A stretch of 14,023 nt of DNA from Alphaproteobacteria bacterium UBA6411 (GCA_002438565.1 DJPN01000015.1:1-14023); one strand, 5' to 3'; positions 6,285 to 14,023 are shown, numbered from the stretch's first letter. A program made the numbers and translations. Notes: a model not told the origin generated them from the letters alone.

Positions 6285-6935
6285 ATGTGGAAATTGCTGT
6301 CTGTTTTATTGGTGCTTGCCGCCGCGGATGCCGAGGCAAAAAGCTTGAAATTCGGCACCATGATTGACAATTACGGCACCAATGCGCAGAATGACAGACG
6401 TATCCGGCCCCAAGGGTTTCGTCAGCCGGCTGAAAAGTCATGTTTGACAAACGACGACTGCCCGTTCGACCGCGAATGTGTCGCTTTGCGCTGTCTGCAT
6501 GTCTGCACCAAAGACACTTGCGTTTCGGGCAAATATTGCATCGCTCACAAAAACAAGCCGCACGTTTATCAATGCGTCGACTGCGTTATCAGCAGCCATT
6601 GTCCCAAAGGCATGGAATGTTCGCCGAAAACTTTGACTTGCGTTGAAAAAGACGTATGCCGCGACGCCGTGTGTTCCCCTGCCGCACCGTATTGCATCAA
6701 AGTCCCTTACAAAACTTTGCCTTACACTTGCGTACAATGTCTGACGGATGAACATTGTCCGCCCGTTGCGGGATTGACCCGTTCATGCGTTGACAATTAT
6801 TGTCTGTTCAACGTCGAAAACAACATTCCCCGCCAAACCGGCGCGCCCGATTCCCTCCCCCAAACGGAAGAAGATTTTCCGTACGAAGCGGATGACGGAG
6901 AATACGATTCGGACGGCACCGAGTACGCCGATTAA
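6285..6935 (+). CDS. Exported cysteine-rich protein with alternating A-B-A-B-A modules, function unknown
   Basis: A 216-residue protein with a signal peptide (1 to about 18, hydrophobic core L-L-S-V-L-L-V-L, cleavage near A-E-A). It has exactly 20 cysteines, all between C53 and C173. They form five four-cysteine modules. Three A modules (C53-C70, C100-C119, C152-C173) follow C-x5-C-P-x4/8-C-x4/6-C. Two B modules (C74-C97, C125-C149) follow C-x4-C-x5/6-C-x11-C. The even count and export point to ten disulfides in the periplasm or outside. The last 30 residues are strongly acidic. I recognise no named family. AAGGAG lies 9 nt before the ATG. Its stop shares the TTAA with the convergent exchanger gene. 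A secreted binding or inhibitor-like role is possible but unsupported. Confidence 0.8.
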   Translation: MWKLLSVLLVLAAADAEAKSLKFGTMIDNYGTNAQNDRRIRPQGFRQPAEKSCLTNDDCPFDRECVALRCLHVCTKDTCVSGKYCIAHKNKPHVYQCVDCVISSHCPKGMECSPKTLTCVEKDVCRDAVCSPAAPYCIKVPYKTLPYTCVQCLTDEHCPPVAGLTRSCVDNYCLFNVENNIPRQTGAPDSLPQTEEDFPYEADDGEYDSDGTEYAD

Positions 6936-8584
6936 AACAGCGCCAAAGCAATCGCCTGCACGGTCAAAATACGCAGCGTCAGCGTCAAGGGATAAACACT
7001 GCTGTATCCCAGCGGCGCGGCGTCCGTTCCCGCCATGTTCAAAATGAAAGTCATGGACGGCAGGTTTGTCGTCGATCCCGACAATGTGCCGCACAGCGTC
7101 AGATAGTTCATCTTTTTATAGCCGCGCATAAAGATTCCGACCGTCAGCAGCGGAACAACCGTTATCAGAATACCCAATCCGATAAGCTTGACGCCCTCCA
7201 TGCTGGACACCAGCGGAAAGAATCCCGCCCCCGAAGACAAGCCGACCATGCCCAAAAACAGAATGATTCCGAATTCCTTGAACGCGTTCAGAACAATCGT
7301 CGGCGTGTAAAAAATGATACGCCCCAAAGAACCGCGGTAAGACAGCATCAGCGCCGTCAGCAGCGGTCCGCCCGACGTTCCCAAACGGATGGGCGTGGAC
7401 AGCCCCGGAATGTGGAACGGAATCAGCCCGAACAAAATCCCCAGCATCATGCCGATAAAGAACGGAATGAAACGCGTGGAATTCAGCGCTTCGCGGCTGT
7501 TGCCCAAATAACGCACCAGCGGCAGAACATCAACCGCTTTACCCACCACAACAACGCAATCGCCGTACGCCAGCTTCAAATCGGGGGTCGGGGAATGGGA
7601 TATGCCGTTGCGAATGACGCGGGAAATCACCCAGTGGTGGCGCGCGTCGCCCATGATTTTCTTCAGCGGTTTGCCGACGCGCTTCGGTTTCGTTACATAG
7701 ATGTTCGACGATTGAATTTGTTCCGCACTTTCCTTCATCAAATCGCGGCTGGGGTCGACTTGGAACAGAATCGACACGGTGGGGAAAAACGTTTTGGGCC
7801 CGAACAGCAGCAAAACGTCGCCGACCTGCAAAGTCGTATGTTCGTGCGGAACAATGTATTCGTCCCCGCGCTTCATGCGCGAAACCGCCATGGAATAATG
7901 AATCATCTTTAAAAAGTGGCCGACTTCGATACCGTTGAAGTTCGGATTGTTGACAACGACGTTGAATCCCTCCATGTGGGGATTTTCCTCCGCCTTTTGG
8001 TATTCGTAGGCGGCGACTTCGTCCGTGATGTTGACGCGGAAAAGGGATTTCAAAAACGCGAAAACGCAAATCGTGCAGACGATTGTAATCGGATACGCCA
8101 TGGCGTACGTCATGCTGCTTTGCGAAATTTTATCGGGCGCTATGCCTAGCTCCGCCAAAATCTGCTGCCCTGCGCCCAAAGCGGGGGTGCTGGTAACCGC
8201 GCCCGAATAAAGCCCGACCAGCTGCGACAAATCCATAAAGTCGAATTTTCCGATGACAAAAGCAACGACGGAACCGATGAACACGACCGCCACCGCCATC
8301 AAATTCATAATGATGCCGTTGCGCTTCAAACTGGAAAAGATGTTGGGACCGACCGTCAATCCCATGGAATAAATGAATAAAATCAGTCCGAATTCACGCA
8401 AAAAGCCTAACGTCGTCGCATCCAGAACGATATTGTAAGCATTTAGGAAATATCCCAAAATCAGTCCCGCAAACAAAACGCCGCCCGACCCGATGCTGAT
8501 TCCCCGCACCTTGATCGAACCCAGAAAAATTCCCGAAAACGCTGTTAAACAAAAGCACAGAATTGTGATAACGGTCGTAGTCAT
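6932..8584 (-). CDS. AspT/YidE-family (aspartate:alanine exchanger-like) membrane transporter
   Basis: A 550-residue inner-membrane protein with the full family layout. It has about five helices (1-185), two TrkA-C/RCK_C-like cytosolic domains (about 205-360) and about five or six helices (372-550). The two membrane halves carry the internally repeated signature, S127-G-A-V-T-S-T-P-A-L136 in the first and S502-G-S-T-T-N-L-P-S-M511 in the second, typical of AAEx duplications. AspT exchanges aspartate for alanine with proton-motive benefit; substrates of the YidE/YbjL branch, which this resembles at least as much, are unknown. The start ATG at 8584 has only a weak GGAA site. It is divergent from the metallopeptidase gene, with a palindrome between them, and its TTA stop overlaps the Cys-rich gene. 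Confidence 0.9.
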   Translation of the reverse strand: MTTTVITILCFCLTAFSGIFLGSIKVRGISIGSGGVLFAGLILGYFLNAYNIVLDATTLGFLREFGLILFIYSMGLTVGPNIFSSLKRNGIIMNLMAVAVVFIGSVVAFVIGKFDFMDLSQLVGLYSGAVTSTPALGAGQQILAELGIAPDKISQSSMTYAMAYPITIVCTICVFAFLKSLFRVNITDEVAAYEYQKAEENPHMEGFNVVVNNPNFNGIEVGHFLKMIHYSMAVSRMKRGDEYIVPHEHTTLQVGDVLLLFGPKTFFPTVSILFQVDPSRDLMKESAEQIQSSNIYVTKPKRVGKPLKKIMGDARHHWVISRVIRNGISHSPTPDLKLAYGDCVVVVGKAVDVLPLVRYLGNSREALNSTRFIPFFIGMMLGILFGLIPFHIPGLSTPIRLGTSGGPLLTALMLSYRGSLGRIIFYTPTIVLNAFKEFGIILFLGMVGLSSGAGFFPLVSSMEGVKLIGLGILITVVPLLTVGIFMRGYKKMNYLTLCGTLSGSTTNLPSMTFILNMAGTDAAPLGYSSVYPLTLTLRILTVQAIALALF

Positions 8585-8673
8585 ATCATTATGATTCCAA
8601 AAGGTTTAAATTTTAAAAATGATACGCTTTCCTTGCGGAAAAGGAAAGATGTTTTTATCAAGCTTTGTCCTGT

Positions 8674-8689
8674 TTTTCGACGTCGAAAA
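8674..8689. promoter_or_regulatory. Perfect 16-bp palindrome, candidate operator
   Basis: TTTTCGACGTCGAAAA is fully self-complementary around 8681/8682. It lies in the 176-nt divergent region between the exchanger (start 8584) and the metallopeptidase (start 8761), where a dimeric regulator could control either gene. No T tract follows it in a terminator-like position and neither gene ends here. No convincing promoter pair was found near it. Confidence 0.4.
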
Positions 8690-8760
8690 TGAAAAAATAT
8701 TGAATTTTGTCCAAAACACGGCTAATCTGGGAAAAGTTTGTTCAAAGAGGGGAAATTTCC

Positions 8761-9939
8761 ATGGGGCTTTTATCGGATCTGTTTTCGGGAAAACGCAAAC
8801 GCGAACAGGCTGTCGAACGCATGAAAGCGAACGCCGCCGCCGTTGCTTTTGCGGGAATAAGCATTCTGACGCCCATGAAGGCTTTTGCTCAAAACGCGCA
8901 AAAAGCCCCCGCCGAAAAGGCGAAAACGGAAATGGTCGATTCGGCCGCTTCACAAATCAAATTCAAGGATGCCGCCGTCCAGGCCGCTGCCGAACGGATG
9001 ATAAAAACCCCGACGGGGCGCAAAGTGCTGGAAGGTCTGCACGCTTTGAACGTCGATGTTTCCTACGATTCGTCGGTCAGTGAGGATTTGGGCGGCTATT
9101 ATTCTCACCCCGCGCGGAAAATCCTGCTGAACGCGAACTGTTCGGATGATTTGATTGCGTCGATTTTGGTGCACGAGGGCAGTCACGCCCTGCAGGCAGC
9201 ACGTTGCCGTTTGGGTCCCGCATTCGACATGCAGACGTATTTTTCGCTGAACAAAGCGATGGAAGCCGACGCGATGAAAAATCAGGTTTTTGCCGCTTAC
9301 GAACTGAAAGAACAGGGCGACAAATCCGTTTTCAACGCTTTCGAGCGCGACCGCCCGTCTTTGGCAAAGGCATATTTGAAACTGCGGGAAACCTATGCCG
9401 ATCAGCCCGATTCGCTGGCAAAATACACGATGCTGGCGTACTATAAGGATTACGCTTACGTCAAAACGTACGAAGACCGCTATGTCAAAGCGATTGGTAC
9501 GTTCAACGACATGGCCAAACCCGAAGCCATCGGCGGCGCGTTCCAAGTGCATTTGAGCGAAGCCGAAATTATCAAACGCATCTGCCAGCTGGACGGTAAA
9601 AACTACATGCAGCCCGCCGATTCCGTTTATCTGCAAAGCGCGGATTGCAATTATGTGCAGAAAAGCACTTATAAAAGTCTGGTTAAAATCGCGGATAAAT
9701 TCGCTAAAAAAGTCGATGGCAGCACGCTTTACAAGGCGGACAAATCCTACACCAACCTGTTTGTCGTCGATTACAAGGGAAAACTTGTCGAAGGAATGCC
9801 CCAGCCGAAACCGGCTTCGATTAACTCAACGCAGAAGCAGCATGCCGGCAGCGCGTCCAAAAGCAAACCGCAGCCCGCGCGCATGCCTCAACGCCGCCGC
9901 ACGCCGAATATCCGCCTGCCCCGACGCGATGGACGGTAA
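8761..9939 (+). CDS. Exported HExxH zinc metallopeptidase-like protein
   Basis: A 392-residue protein. I-L-V-H138-E-G-S-H142 is a zinc-protease signature, and E168 in K-A-M-E-A-D is a plausible third zinc ligand 26 residues on, giving a gluzincin-like arrangement. The N-terminus has a long charged region (K-R-K-R-E-Q-A-V-E-R) before a hydrophobic stretch (23-38) and an A-F-A/Q cleavage site, so it is probably exported. The C-terminal 50 residues are Pro/Arg/Lys-rich and likely disordered. The ATG at 8761 follows an AGAGGGG site; the longer TTG form (8707) lacks one. It resembles the putative-metallopeptidase DUFs seen in alphaproteobacteria, but I cannot name one with certainty. Substrate unknown. 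Confidence 0.8.
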   Translation: MGLLSDLFSGKRKREQAVERMKANAAAVAFAGISILTPMKAFAQNAQKAPAEKAKTEMVDSAASQIKFKDAAVQAAAERMIKTPTGRKVLEGLHALNVDVSYDSSVSEDLGGYYSHPARKILLNANCSDDLIASILVHEGSHALQAARCRLGPAFDMQTYFSLNKAMEADAMKNQVFAAYELKEQGDKSVFNAFERDRPSLAKAYLKLRETYADQPDSLAKYTMLAYYKDYAYVKTYEDRYVKAIGTFNDMAKPEAIGGAFQVHLSEAEIIKRICQLDGKNYMQPADSVYLQSADCNYVQKSTYKSLVKIADKFAKKVDGSTLYKADKSYTNLFVVDYKGKLVEGMPQPKPASINSTQKQHAGSASKSKPQPARMPQRRRTPNIRLPRRDGR

Positions 9940-10005
9940 AATTTCTTTTTAAAACGAAACAAATGCGTTAAACTGCCCGCCTGTCGATTTTTTAGGAGCG
10001 TTTCC

Positions 10006-11613
10006 ATGATCAGAGTGAGCAGTGTCCCTTTGCGCGTCAAACAAGTCCCCGACGATTTTCTGCCGTTGATTGCCGAACTGACGGGGTGGACGAATATCAA
10101 ATCCGTGACCGTTGTCAAAAAATCGGTTGATGCGCGAAAAAAAACGAATCTGCATTTGGAATACTCGTTTGATGTGGAAATCGACGGCGACGAAAACGAA
10201 GCTCTGAAAAATTCGCTGTACCGCAATGTCGCGCCGTTGCAGCCGACCCCCGAATACAAACCGCTGTCCTCCAAACCGTTAAGTCCGCGTCCGATTGTCG
10301 TCGGAACGGGGCCCGCGGGAATTATGGCGGCTTTGGCGCTGGCGGAAGCGGGCGCGAATCCCTTGGTCATCGAACGCGGCAAAAACGTTTCCCGCCGCCG
10401 CAAGGATGTCGAACGACTGTGGAAAATCGGCGAACTGAACGAAAATTCAAACGTGCAGTTCGGCGAAGGCGGCGCAGGAACCTTTTCGGACGGCAAACTG
10501 AACACGGGCATTAAAAAAGACGCTTTGACCCGCAAGGTTTTGACGGAATTCGTTGCGGCGGGCGCGCCCCCCGAAATCATGTACGAAGGCAAACCTCACA
10601 TCGGCACGGACAAACTGGGGCGGGTCGTTTCAAACATCCGGCGCAAAATTTTAAGCTTGGGCGGGGAATACCGCTTTGAAACGCGGCTGACCGACATTAT
10701 TGTCAAAGACGGCGCAATCAAAGCCGTTCAAGTCGTCAACGCCGGCGGCGAAATCGAAGAAATCGCCGCAAACAGCGTGATTCTGGCAATCGGACACAGT
10801 GCGCGCGACACATTTGAAATGCTTTACAACCGCGGGGTCAAGATGATTCAGAAACCCTTTGCGGTCGGCGTGCGCATTGAACATTTGCAGTCTTTCATCA
10901 ACAAAAGCCAATACGGCATGGTCAAACCCAAAGCTTTGCTGGGCCCCGCGGATTACAAGCTTGCCGTCCACATGGACAACGGACGCGGCGTGTATTCGTT
11001 CTGCATGTGCCCCGGCGGAACGGTCGTTGCGGCGGCCTCCGAAGCGGGACGAGTCGCCACCAACGGAATGAGCTGCTACGCCCGCGACGGCGTAAATGCG
11101 AACAGCGCATTGCTGGTTGACGTCAAACCCGAAGAGGACTTTGAAACCGACCATCCTTTGGCTGGCGTCGAATTTCAGCGCAAAATCGAAGAAAACGCTT
11201 TCCGCGCGGGCGGCGGATTGTTCAAAGCCCCCGTGCAAAAAGCCATTGACTTCATCGAAGGGCGCGAAACGACGGAATTCGGCGCGGTTCTGCCGACCTA
11301 CCGTCCCGGCGTTTCTTTCGCGGACATGCGCGCCGTTCTGCCGCCCGTGATTGCGGAAACCCTGCGCTTGGGATTCCGCAAACTGAACCGCAAGATTTAT
11401 GAGTTTTCCAAACACGACGCGCTGATGACAGGGGCGGAAACCCGTTCGTCGTCGCCCGTGCGTATCCTGCGCGATTTGAACACTTGTGAAAGCGTCAATA
11501 TCGCGGGGCTTTATCCGTGCGGCGAAGGGGCCGGCTATGCAGGCGGCATTGTATCCGCCGCCGCCGACGGACTGCGCTGCGCCGCCCGCGCGATTATCAA
11601 GGAAAATACATAA
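10006..11613 (+). CDS. FAD-dependent dehydrogenase of the COG2509 type
   Basis: A 535-residue flavoprotein. After an N-terminal domain of about 95 residues comes the dinucleotide-binding fold V-G100-T-G-P-A-G105 with the ribose-binding E123. The highly conserved V150-Q-F-G-E-G-G-A-G-T-F-S-D-G-K-L165 follows, and the C-terminal FAD contact is G506-E-G-A-G-Y-A-G-G514. This set is typical of the uncharacterised NAD(FAD)-utilising dehydrogenases related to the HI0933/GidA-like and geranylgeranyl-reductase-like folds; no reaction is assigned. AGGAG sits 7 nt before the ATG. It follows the metallopeptidase gene by 66 nt without a clear terminator and is followed by a hairpin with a T run. Confidence 0.9.
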   Translation: MIRVSSVPLRVKQVPDDFLPLIAELTGWTNIKSVTVVKKSVDARKKTNLHLEYSFDVEIDGDENEALKNSLYRNVAPLQPTPEYKPLSSKPLSPRPIVVGTGPAGIMAALALAEAGANPLVIERGKNVSRRRKDVERLWKIGELNENSNVQFGEGGAGTFSDGKLNTGIKKDALTRKVLTEFVAAGAPPEIMYEGKPHIGTDKLGRVVSNIRRKILSLGGEYRFETRLTDIIVKDGAIKAVQVVNAGGEIEEIAANSVILAIGHSARDTFEMLYNRGVKMIQKPFAVGVRIEHLQSFINKSQYGMVKPKALLGPADYKLAVHMDNGRGVYSFCMCPGGTVVAAASEAGRVATNGMSCYARDGVNANSALLVDVKPEEDFETDHPLAGVEFQRKIEENAFRAGGGLFKAPVQKAIDFIEGRETTEFGAVLPTYRPGVSFADMRAVLPPVIAETLRLGFRKLNRKIYEFSKHDALMTGAETRSSSPVRILRDLNTCESVNIAGLYPCGEGAGYAGGIVSAAADGLRCAARAIIKENT

Positions 11614-11623
11614 AATAAGCTTT

Positions 11624-11644
11624 CTTTCCCGCGCGGAAAGTTTT
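11624..11644 (+). terminator. Probable intrinsic terminator after the FAD dehydrogenase gene
   Basis: CTTTCC (11624-11629) pairs with GGAAAG (11635-11640) across a CGCGC loop, followed by TTTT. The stem is only 6 bp, so it may terminate partially and let some transcription enter alaA, which starts 38 nt later with no clear promoter of its own. Confidence 0.55.
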
Positions 11645-11681
11645 ATTCTGCCCTTACCTTTTAATTCCATAGGGGGATAAG

Positions 11682-12902
11682 ATGAGAACGTTTAACAAAT
11701 CGTCGCGGCTGGACGGGGTACGCTATGAAATCCGCGGCCCTGTATTGAAAGCGGCTCAGCAGCTGGAGGAAGCGGGCTATAAAATCCTCAAGCTCAACAT
11801 CGGCAATCCCGCCGTGTTCGATTTGAACGCGCCCGAGGAAATCGTCAAAGACGTGATTCTGAACCTGCCCTATTCCGACGGCTATTCGGATTCCAAGGGT
11901 ATTTTTCCCGCGCGCAAGGCCGTGATGCATTATTGCCAGCAAAAGCATATCGACGGCGTTCAAATCAACGACATCTATCTGGGCAACGGCGTGTCCGACT
12001 TGATTCTGCTCAGCATGGAAGCGTTTTTGGACAACGGCGACGAAGTGCTGGTGCCGATGCCCGACTATCCGCTGTGGACGGCGGCGATTTGTTTGGCGGG
12101 CGGCAAAGCCGTGCACTATGTTTGCGACGAAGAATCCGACTGGTATCCCGACATCGCCGACATCGAAAGCAAAATCACCCCGAAAACCAAAGCGATTGTC
12201 GTTATCAACCCGAACAATCCGACGGGCGCGGTCTATCCGAAAGAAGTCTTGGAGCAAATCGCGGCTTTGGCGGAAAAGCATCACTTGGTCGTGTTCTGCG
12301 ATGAAATTTACGACAAAATTTTGTACGACGGCGTCACTCACACGTCAATTGCATCAATGATTAAAGACACGTTCTGCCTAACCTTCAACGGCATTTCCAA
12401 AAACTACCGCGCATGCGGATTCCGCGCCGCTTGGATGGTGTTGAGCGGCAACAAGAAAATCGCCGAAGATTACATTGACGGATTGGATTTGCTGGCGAAC
12501 ATGCGGCTGTGTTCCAACGTTCCGGGGCAATACGCGATTCAAACCGCTTTGGGCGGCTATCAAAGCATCAACGACTTGGTCGCCCCCGGCGGACGATTGT
12601 ACGAGCAAAGGACGCTGTGCCACAAGCTGTTAAACGACATTCCGGGGATTTCGTGCGTCAAAGCCAAAGGATCGCTGTACATGTTCCCCAAAATCGACAC
12701 GCAAAAGTTCAATATCAAGGATGACCAAAAGTTCGTCTTGGATTTATTGATGGAAAAGCGGATTCTGTTAGTCAACGGTCGGGGATTCAACTGGGACAAG
12801 CCGGATCATTTCCGCGTCGTGTTCCTGCCCAGAACCGATGATTTGACAAAGGCTTTGGGCTTGCTCAAAGATTTCTTGGCAACCTATCGACAAGAGGATT
12901 GA
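11682..12902 (+). CDS. alaA: Glutamate-pyruvate aminotransferase AlaA
   Basis: A PLP-dependent class I aminotransferase that makes alanine from pyruvate and glutamate in the cytosol. The 406 residues align along the whole length with E. coli AlaA (405 aa), as far as I recall that sequence. Shared blocks include the N-terminal Y-E-I-R-G-P-V-L-K, L-N-I-G-N-P-A, the P-D-Y129-P-L-W-T-A-A segment, N176-P-N-N179-P-T-G-A-V-Y, D207-E-I-Y210-D-K-I-L-Y-D, the PLP lysine K240 in F-N-G-I-S-K, and L-G-G-Y-Q-S-I. The AGGGGGAT ribosome site lies about 5 nt from the ATG. The ldhA-like gene starts 11 nt after its stop, so the two form an operon drawing on pyruvate. Confidence 0.95.
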   Translation: MRTFNKSSRLDGVRYEIRGPVLKAAQQLEEAGYKILKLNIGNPAVFDLNAPEEIVKDVILNLPYSDGYSDSKGIFPARKAVMHYCQQKHIDGVQINDIYLGNGVSDLILLSMEAFLDNGDEVLVPMPDYPLWTAAICLAGGKAVHYVCDEESDWYPDIADIESKITPKTKAIVVINPNNPTGAVYPKEVLEQIAALAEKHHLVVFCDEIYDKILYDGVTHTSIASMIKDTFCLTFNGISKNYRACGFRAAWMVLSGNKKIAEDYIDGLDLLANMRLCSNVPGQYAIQTALGGYQSINDLVAPGGRLYEQRTLCHKLLNDIPGISCVKAKGSLYMFPKIDTQKFNIKDDQKFVLDLLMEKRILLVNGRGFNWDKPDHFRVVFLPRTDDLTKALGLLKDFLATYRQED

Positions 12903-12913
12903 AAGGATTAACC

Positions 12914-13945
12914 ATGACCAAAATCGTTTACTTTAACGTCTATGACATCACCCGCCGTTATTACGAGGAAAACCCTCTGAACGCCAAAGACGTCGAAATC
13001 ATGATGACGGAAAAAAGCCCCGCCGATTTGACCGATGAAGAACTGGCGAAAATGTCGGACGCGGAAATCATTTCCGTTTTCGTCCACGCCGTTGACGTCG
13101 GCGCGCAGGTGCTGGAAAAATTTCCGAATCTGAAGCTGATTGCTCTGCGTTCGACGGGCTTTAACAACGTCGATTTGGATTACTGCAAAGAACACGGCAT
13201 TTACGTTTGCAACGTTCCGGGATACGGCGATTCGACAGTGGCGGAATTCGCTTTCGGTTTGTTGCTGGATGTAACGCGCAAAATCAGCCGTTCCTACCGC
13301 GCGGTGCAGGAAGCGCACGTCGACACCGACCATTATTTGGGCTTTGACCTGCGCGGACGCACCATCGGTATTGTCGGCACGGGGGCTATCGGTCGTTATG
13401 CCGCGCGCATCGCCAAAGGTTTCCAGATGAATGTTCTGGCTTACGACCCGTATCCGAACGAAGCTTTTGCGCGGGAAATCGGGTTTGAATATGTGACTCT
13501 GGACGAAATGTTTGAACGGGCGGACATTTTCTCTTTGCATTGCCCGCTGACCAAAGAAAACTATCACCTGTTCGACGAAGACGCGTTTGCCAAAATGAAA
13601 AAAGGCGTTGTCATCGTCAACACGGCGCGCGGCGAACTGATTGACACCGAAGCGTTGTTCAAAGCGATTTCCGCGGGAAAAGTCTGGGGCGCCGGACTGG
13701 ACGTTTTGGAAAACGAAGGCGCGTTGCTGCACGATGACTTGGCGCTTCATTCCATGCGCGAACAGTCGTCCGATTCGCTGTTGCGTTCGTGGATTAACCT
13801 GCGCATGCTGCAGCTGAAAAACGTTGTGATGACGCCTCACGTCGCGTTCAATTCGATTGACGCGGTGCACCGCATCTTGAAAACGGCGAACGAAAACATC
13901 GAAGCGTACTTGCAGGGCAATCCCCGCAATTCCGTAATGAAATAA
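12914..13945 (+). CDS. ldhA: D-2-hydroxyacid dehydrogenase, fermentative D-lactate dehydrogenase (LdhA-like)
   Basis: An NAD-dependent enzyme that reduces pyruvate to D-lactate and regenerates NAD+ in fermentation. The 343 residues are close to E. coli LdhA (329). The nucleotide fold is G155-T-G157-A-I-G160 with D178 in Y-D-P-Y as the NAD-selecting acid. The substrate-binding segment is R79-S-T-G-F-N-N-V-D. Catalytic residues are R239 (N-T-A-R-G-E-L), E266 (in L-D-V-L-E-N-E) and H309 (T-P-H-V-A-F-N). The ATG at 12914 has AAAGGA about 6 nt upstream; the in-frame TTG at 12899 overlaps the alaA stop and lacks a suitable site, so I prefer 12914. A related hydroxyacid specificity is possible. A strong terminator follows. 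Confidence 0.9.
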   Translation: MTKIVYFNVYDITRRYYEENPLNAKDVEIMMTEKSPADLTDEELAKMSDAEIISVFVHAVDVGAQVLEKFPNLKLIALRSTGFNNVDLDYCKEHGIYVCNVPGYGDSTVAEFAFGLLLDVTRKISRSYRAVQEAHVDTDHYLGFDLRGRTIGIVGTGAIGRYAARIAKGFQMNVLAYDPYPNEAFAREIGFEYVTLDEMFERADIFSLHCPLTKENYHLFDEDAFAKMKKGVVIVNTARGELIDTEALFKAISAGKVWGAGLDVLENEGALLHDDLALHSMREQSSDSLLRSWINLRMLQLKNVVMTPHVAFNSIDAVHRILKTANENIEAYLQGNPRNSVMK

Positions 13946-13956
13946 CACCAACAAGC

Positions 13957-13984
13957 AAACGGCGGGATTAATTCCCGCCGTTTT
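13957..13984 (+). terminator. Strong intrinsic terminator of the alaA-ldhA unit
   Basis: An 11-bp perfect stem, AAACGGCGGGA/TCCCGCCGTTT, with a TTAAT loop is followed by a T, 11 nt after the ldhA-like stop. The GC-rich core makes it the strongest plus-strand terminator in the window, and it closes the rightmost operon. Bases 13985-14023 hold nothing I can identify. Confidence 0.9.
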
Positions 13985-14023
13985 CCAAAAACGCCGAAAT
14001 ACCATAAAAAAACTCCCCTTTCG

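Noticed and set aside
8707..8760. Longer TTG-start form of the metallopeptidase
   Set aside because: No ribosome site before the TTG, whereas the ATG at 8761 has AGAGGGG at a good distance and leaves a sensible exported N-terminus.
12899..12913. TTG start of the ldhA-like gene overlapping the alaA stop
   Set aside because: The AAAGGA site lies at the right distance from the ATG at 12914, and the extra five residues are not part of the usual family N-terminus.
1..14023. CRISPR arrays, insertion sequences, tRNA genes, prophage or defence islands
   Set aside because: No regularly spaced repeats, transposase-like ORFs, cloverleaf folds or defence domains were seen on either strand.

Overview
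The window looks like ordinary chromosomal DNA of a Gram-negative bacterium, most likely an uncultured, possibly host-associated or fermentative alphaproteobacterium. The evidence is a DUF2125-like envelope protein (a largely alphaproteobacterial family), a YqaA/DedA-type membrane protein with the PIPPD motif, GluQ-RS, RNase D and several signal-peptide proteins, at roughly 50% GC. No phage, insertion sequence, CRISPR array or tRNA was seen. The lineage assignment is inference from family distribution, not from a marker gene.

Left part (1-4900): a strong minus-strand promoter with an A/T-rich upstream element sits at 80-145 and fires out of the window, probably into a stable-RNA (perhaps rRNA) operon. 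Next come gluQ (-), a small secreted proline-rich repeat protein (+), a yqaA-like membrane protein (-), an orphan LuxR-type HTH regulator with its own promoter (+), a HAD-family hydrolase (-), a DUF2125-like single-pass envelope protein (+) and a two-TM protein with a PH-like tail (-). These are mostly single genes on alternating strands, separated by short terminators or by none at all.

Middle (4900-8760): rnd (-, RNase D) lies upstream of the two-TM gene, and the spacer between them folds into a hairpin that covers that gene's ribosome binding site. Then come an exported 20-cysteine protein with an A-B-A-B-A module pattern (+) and an AspT/YidE-family exchanger (-). Two convergent pairs here end on one shared TTAA tetranucleotide that supplies both stop codons. 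A perfect 16-bp palindrome lies between the exchanger and the next, divergent gene.

Right part (8761-14023): four plus-strand genes follow. They are an exported HExxH metallopeptidase, a COG2509-type FAD-dependent dehydrogenase, and then alaA (glutamate-pyruvate aminotransferase) and an ldhA-like D-2-hydroxyacid dehydrogenase only 11 nt apart, closed by a strong terminator. AlaA and the LdhA-like enzyme both act at pyruvate, giving alanine or D-lactate, which suits a fermentative, redox-balancing role. The nearby AspT/YidE exchanger could export such products, but that link is inferred.

I did not find a clear new multi-gene system. The most distinctive items are the alternating-module cysteine-rich protein, the SD-sequestering hairpin, the palindromic operator candidate, the two shared TTAA stops and the strong outward promoter at the left edge.
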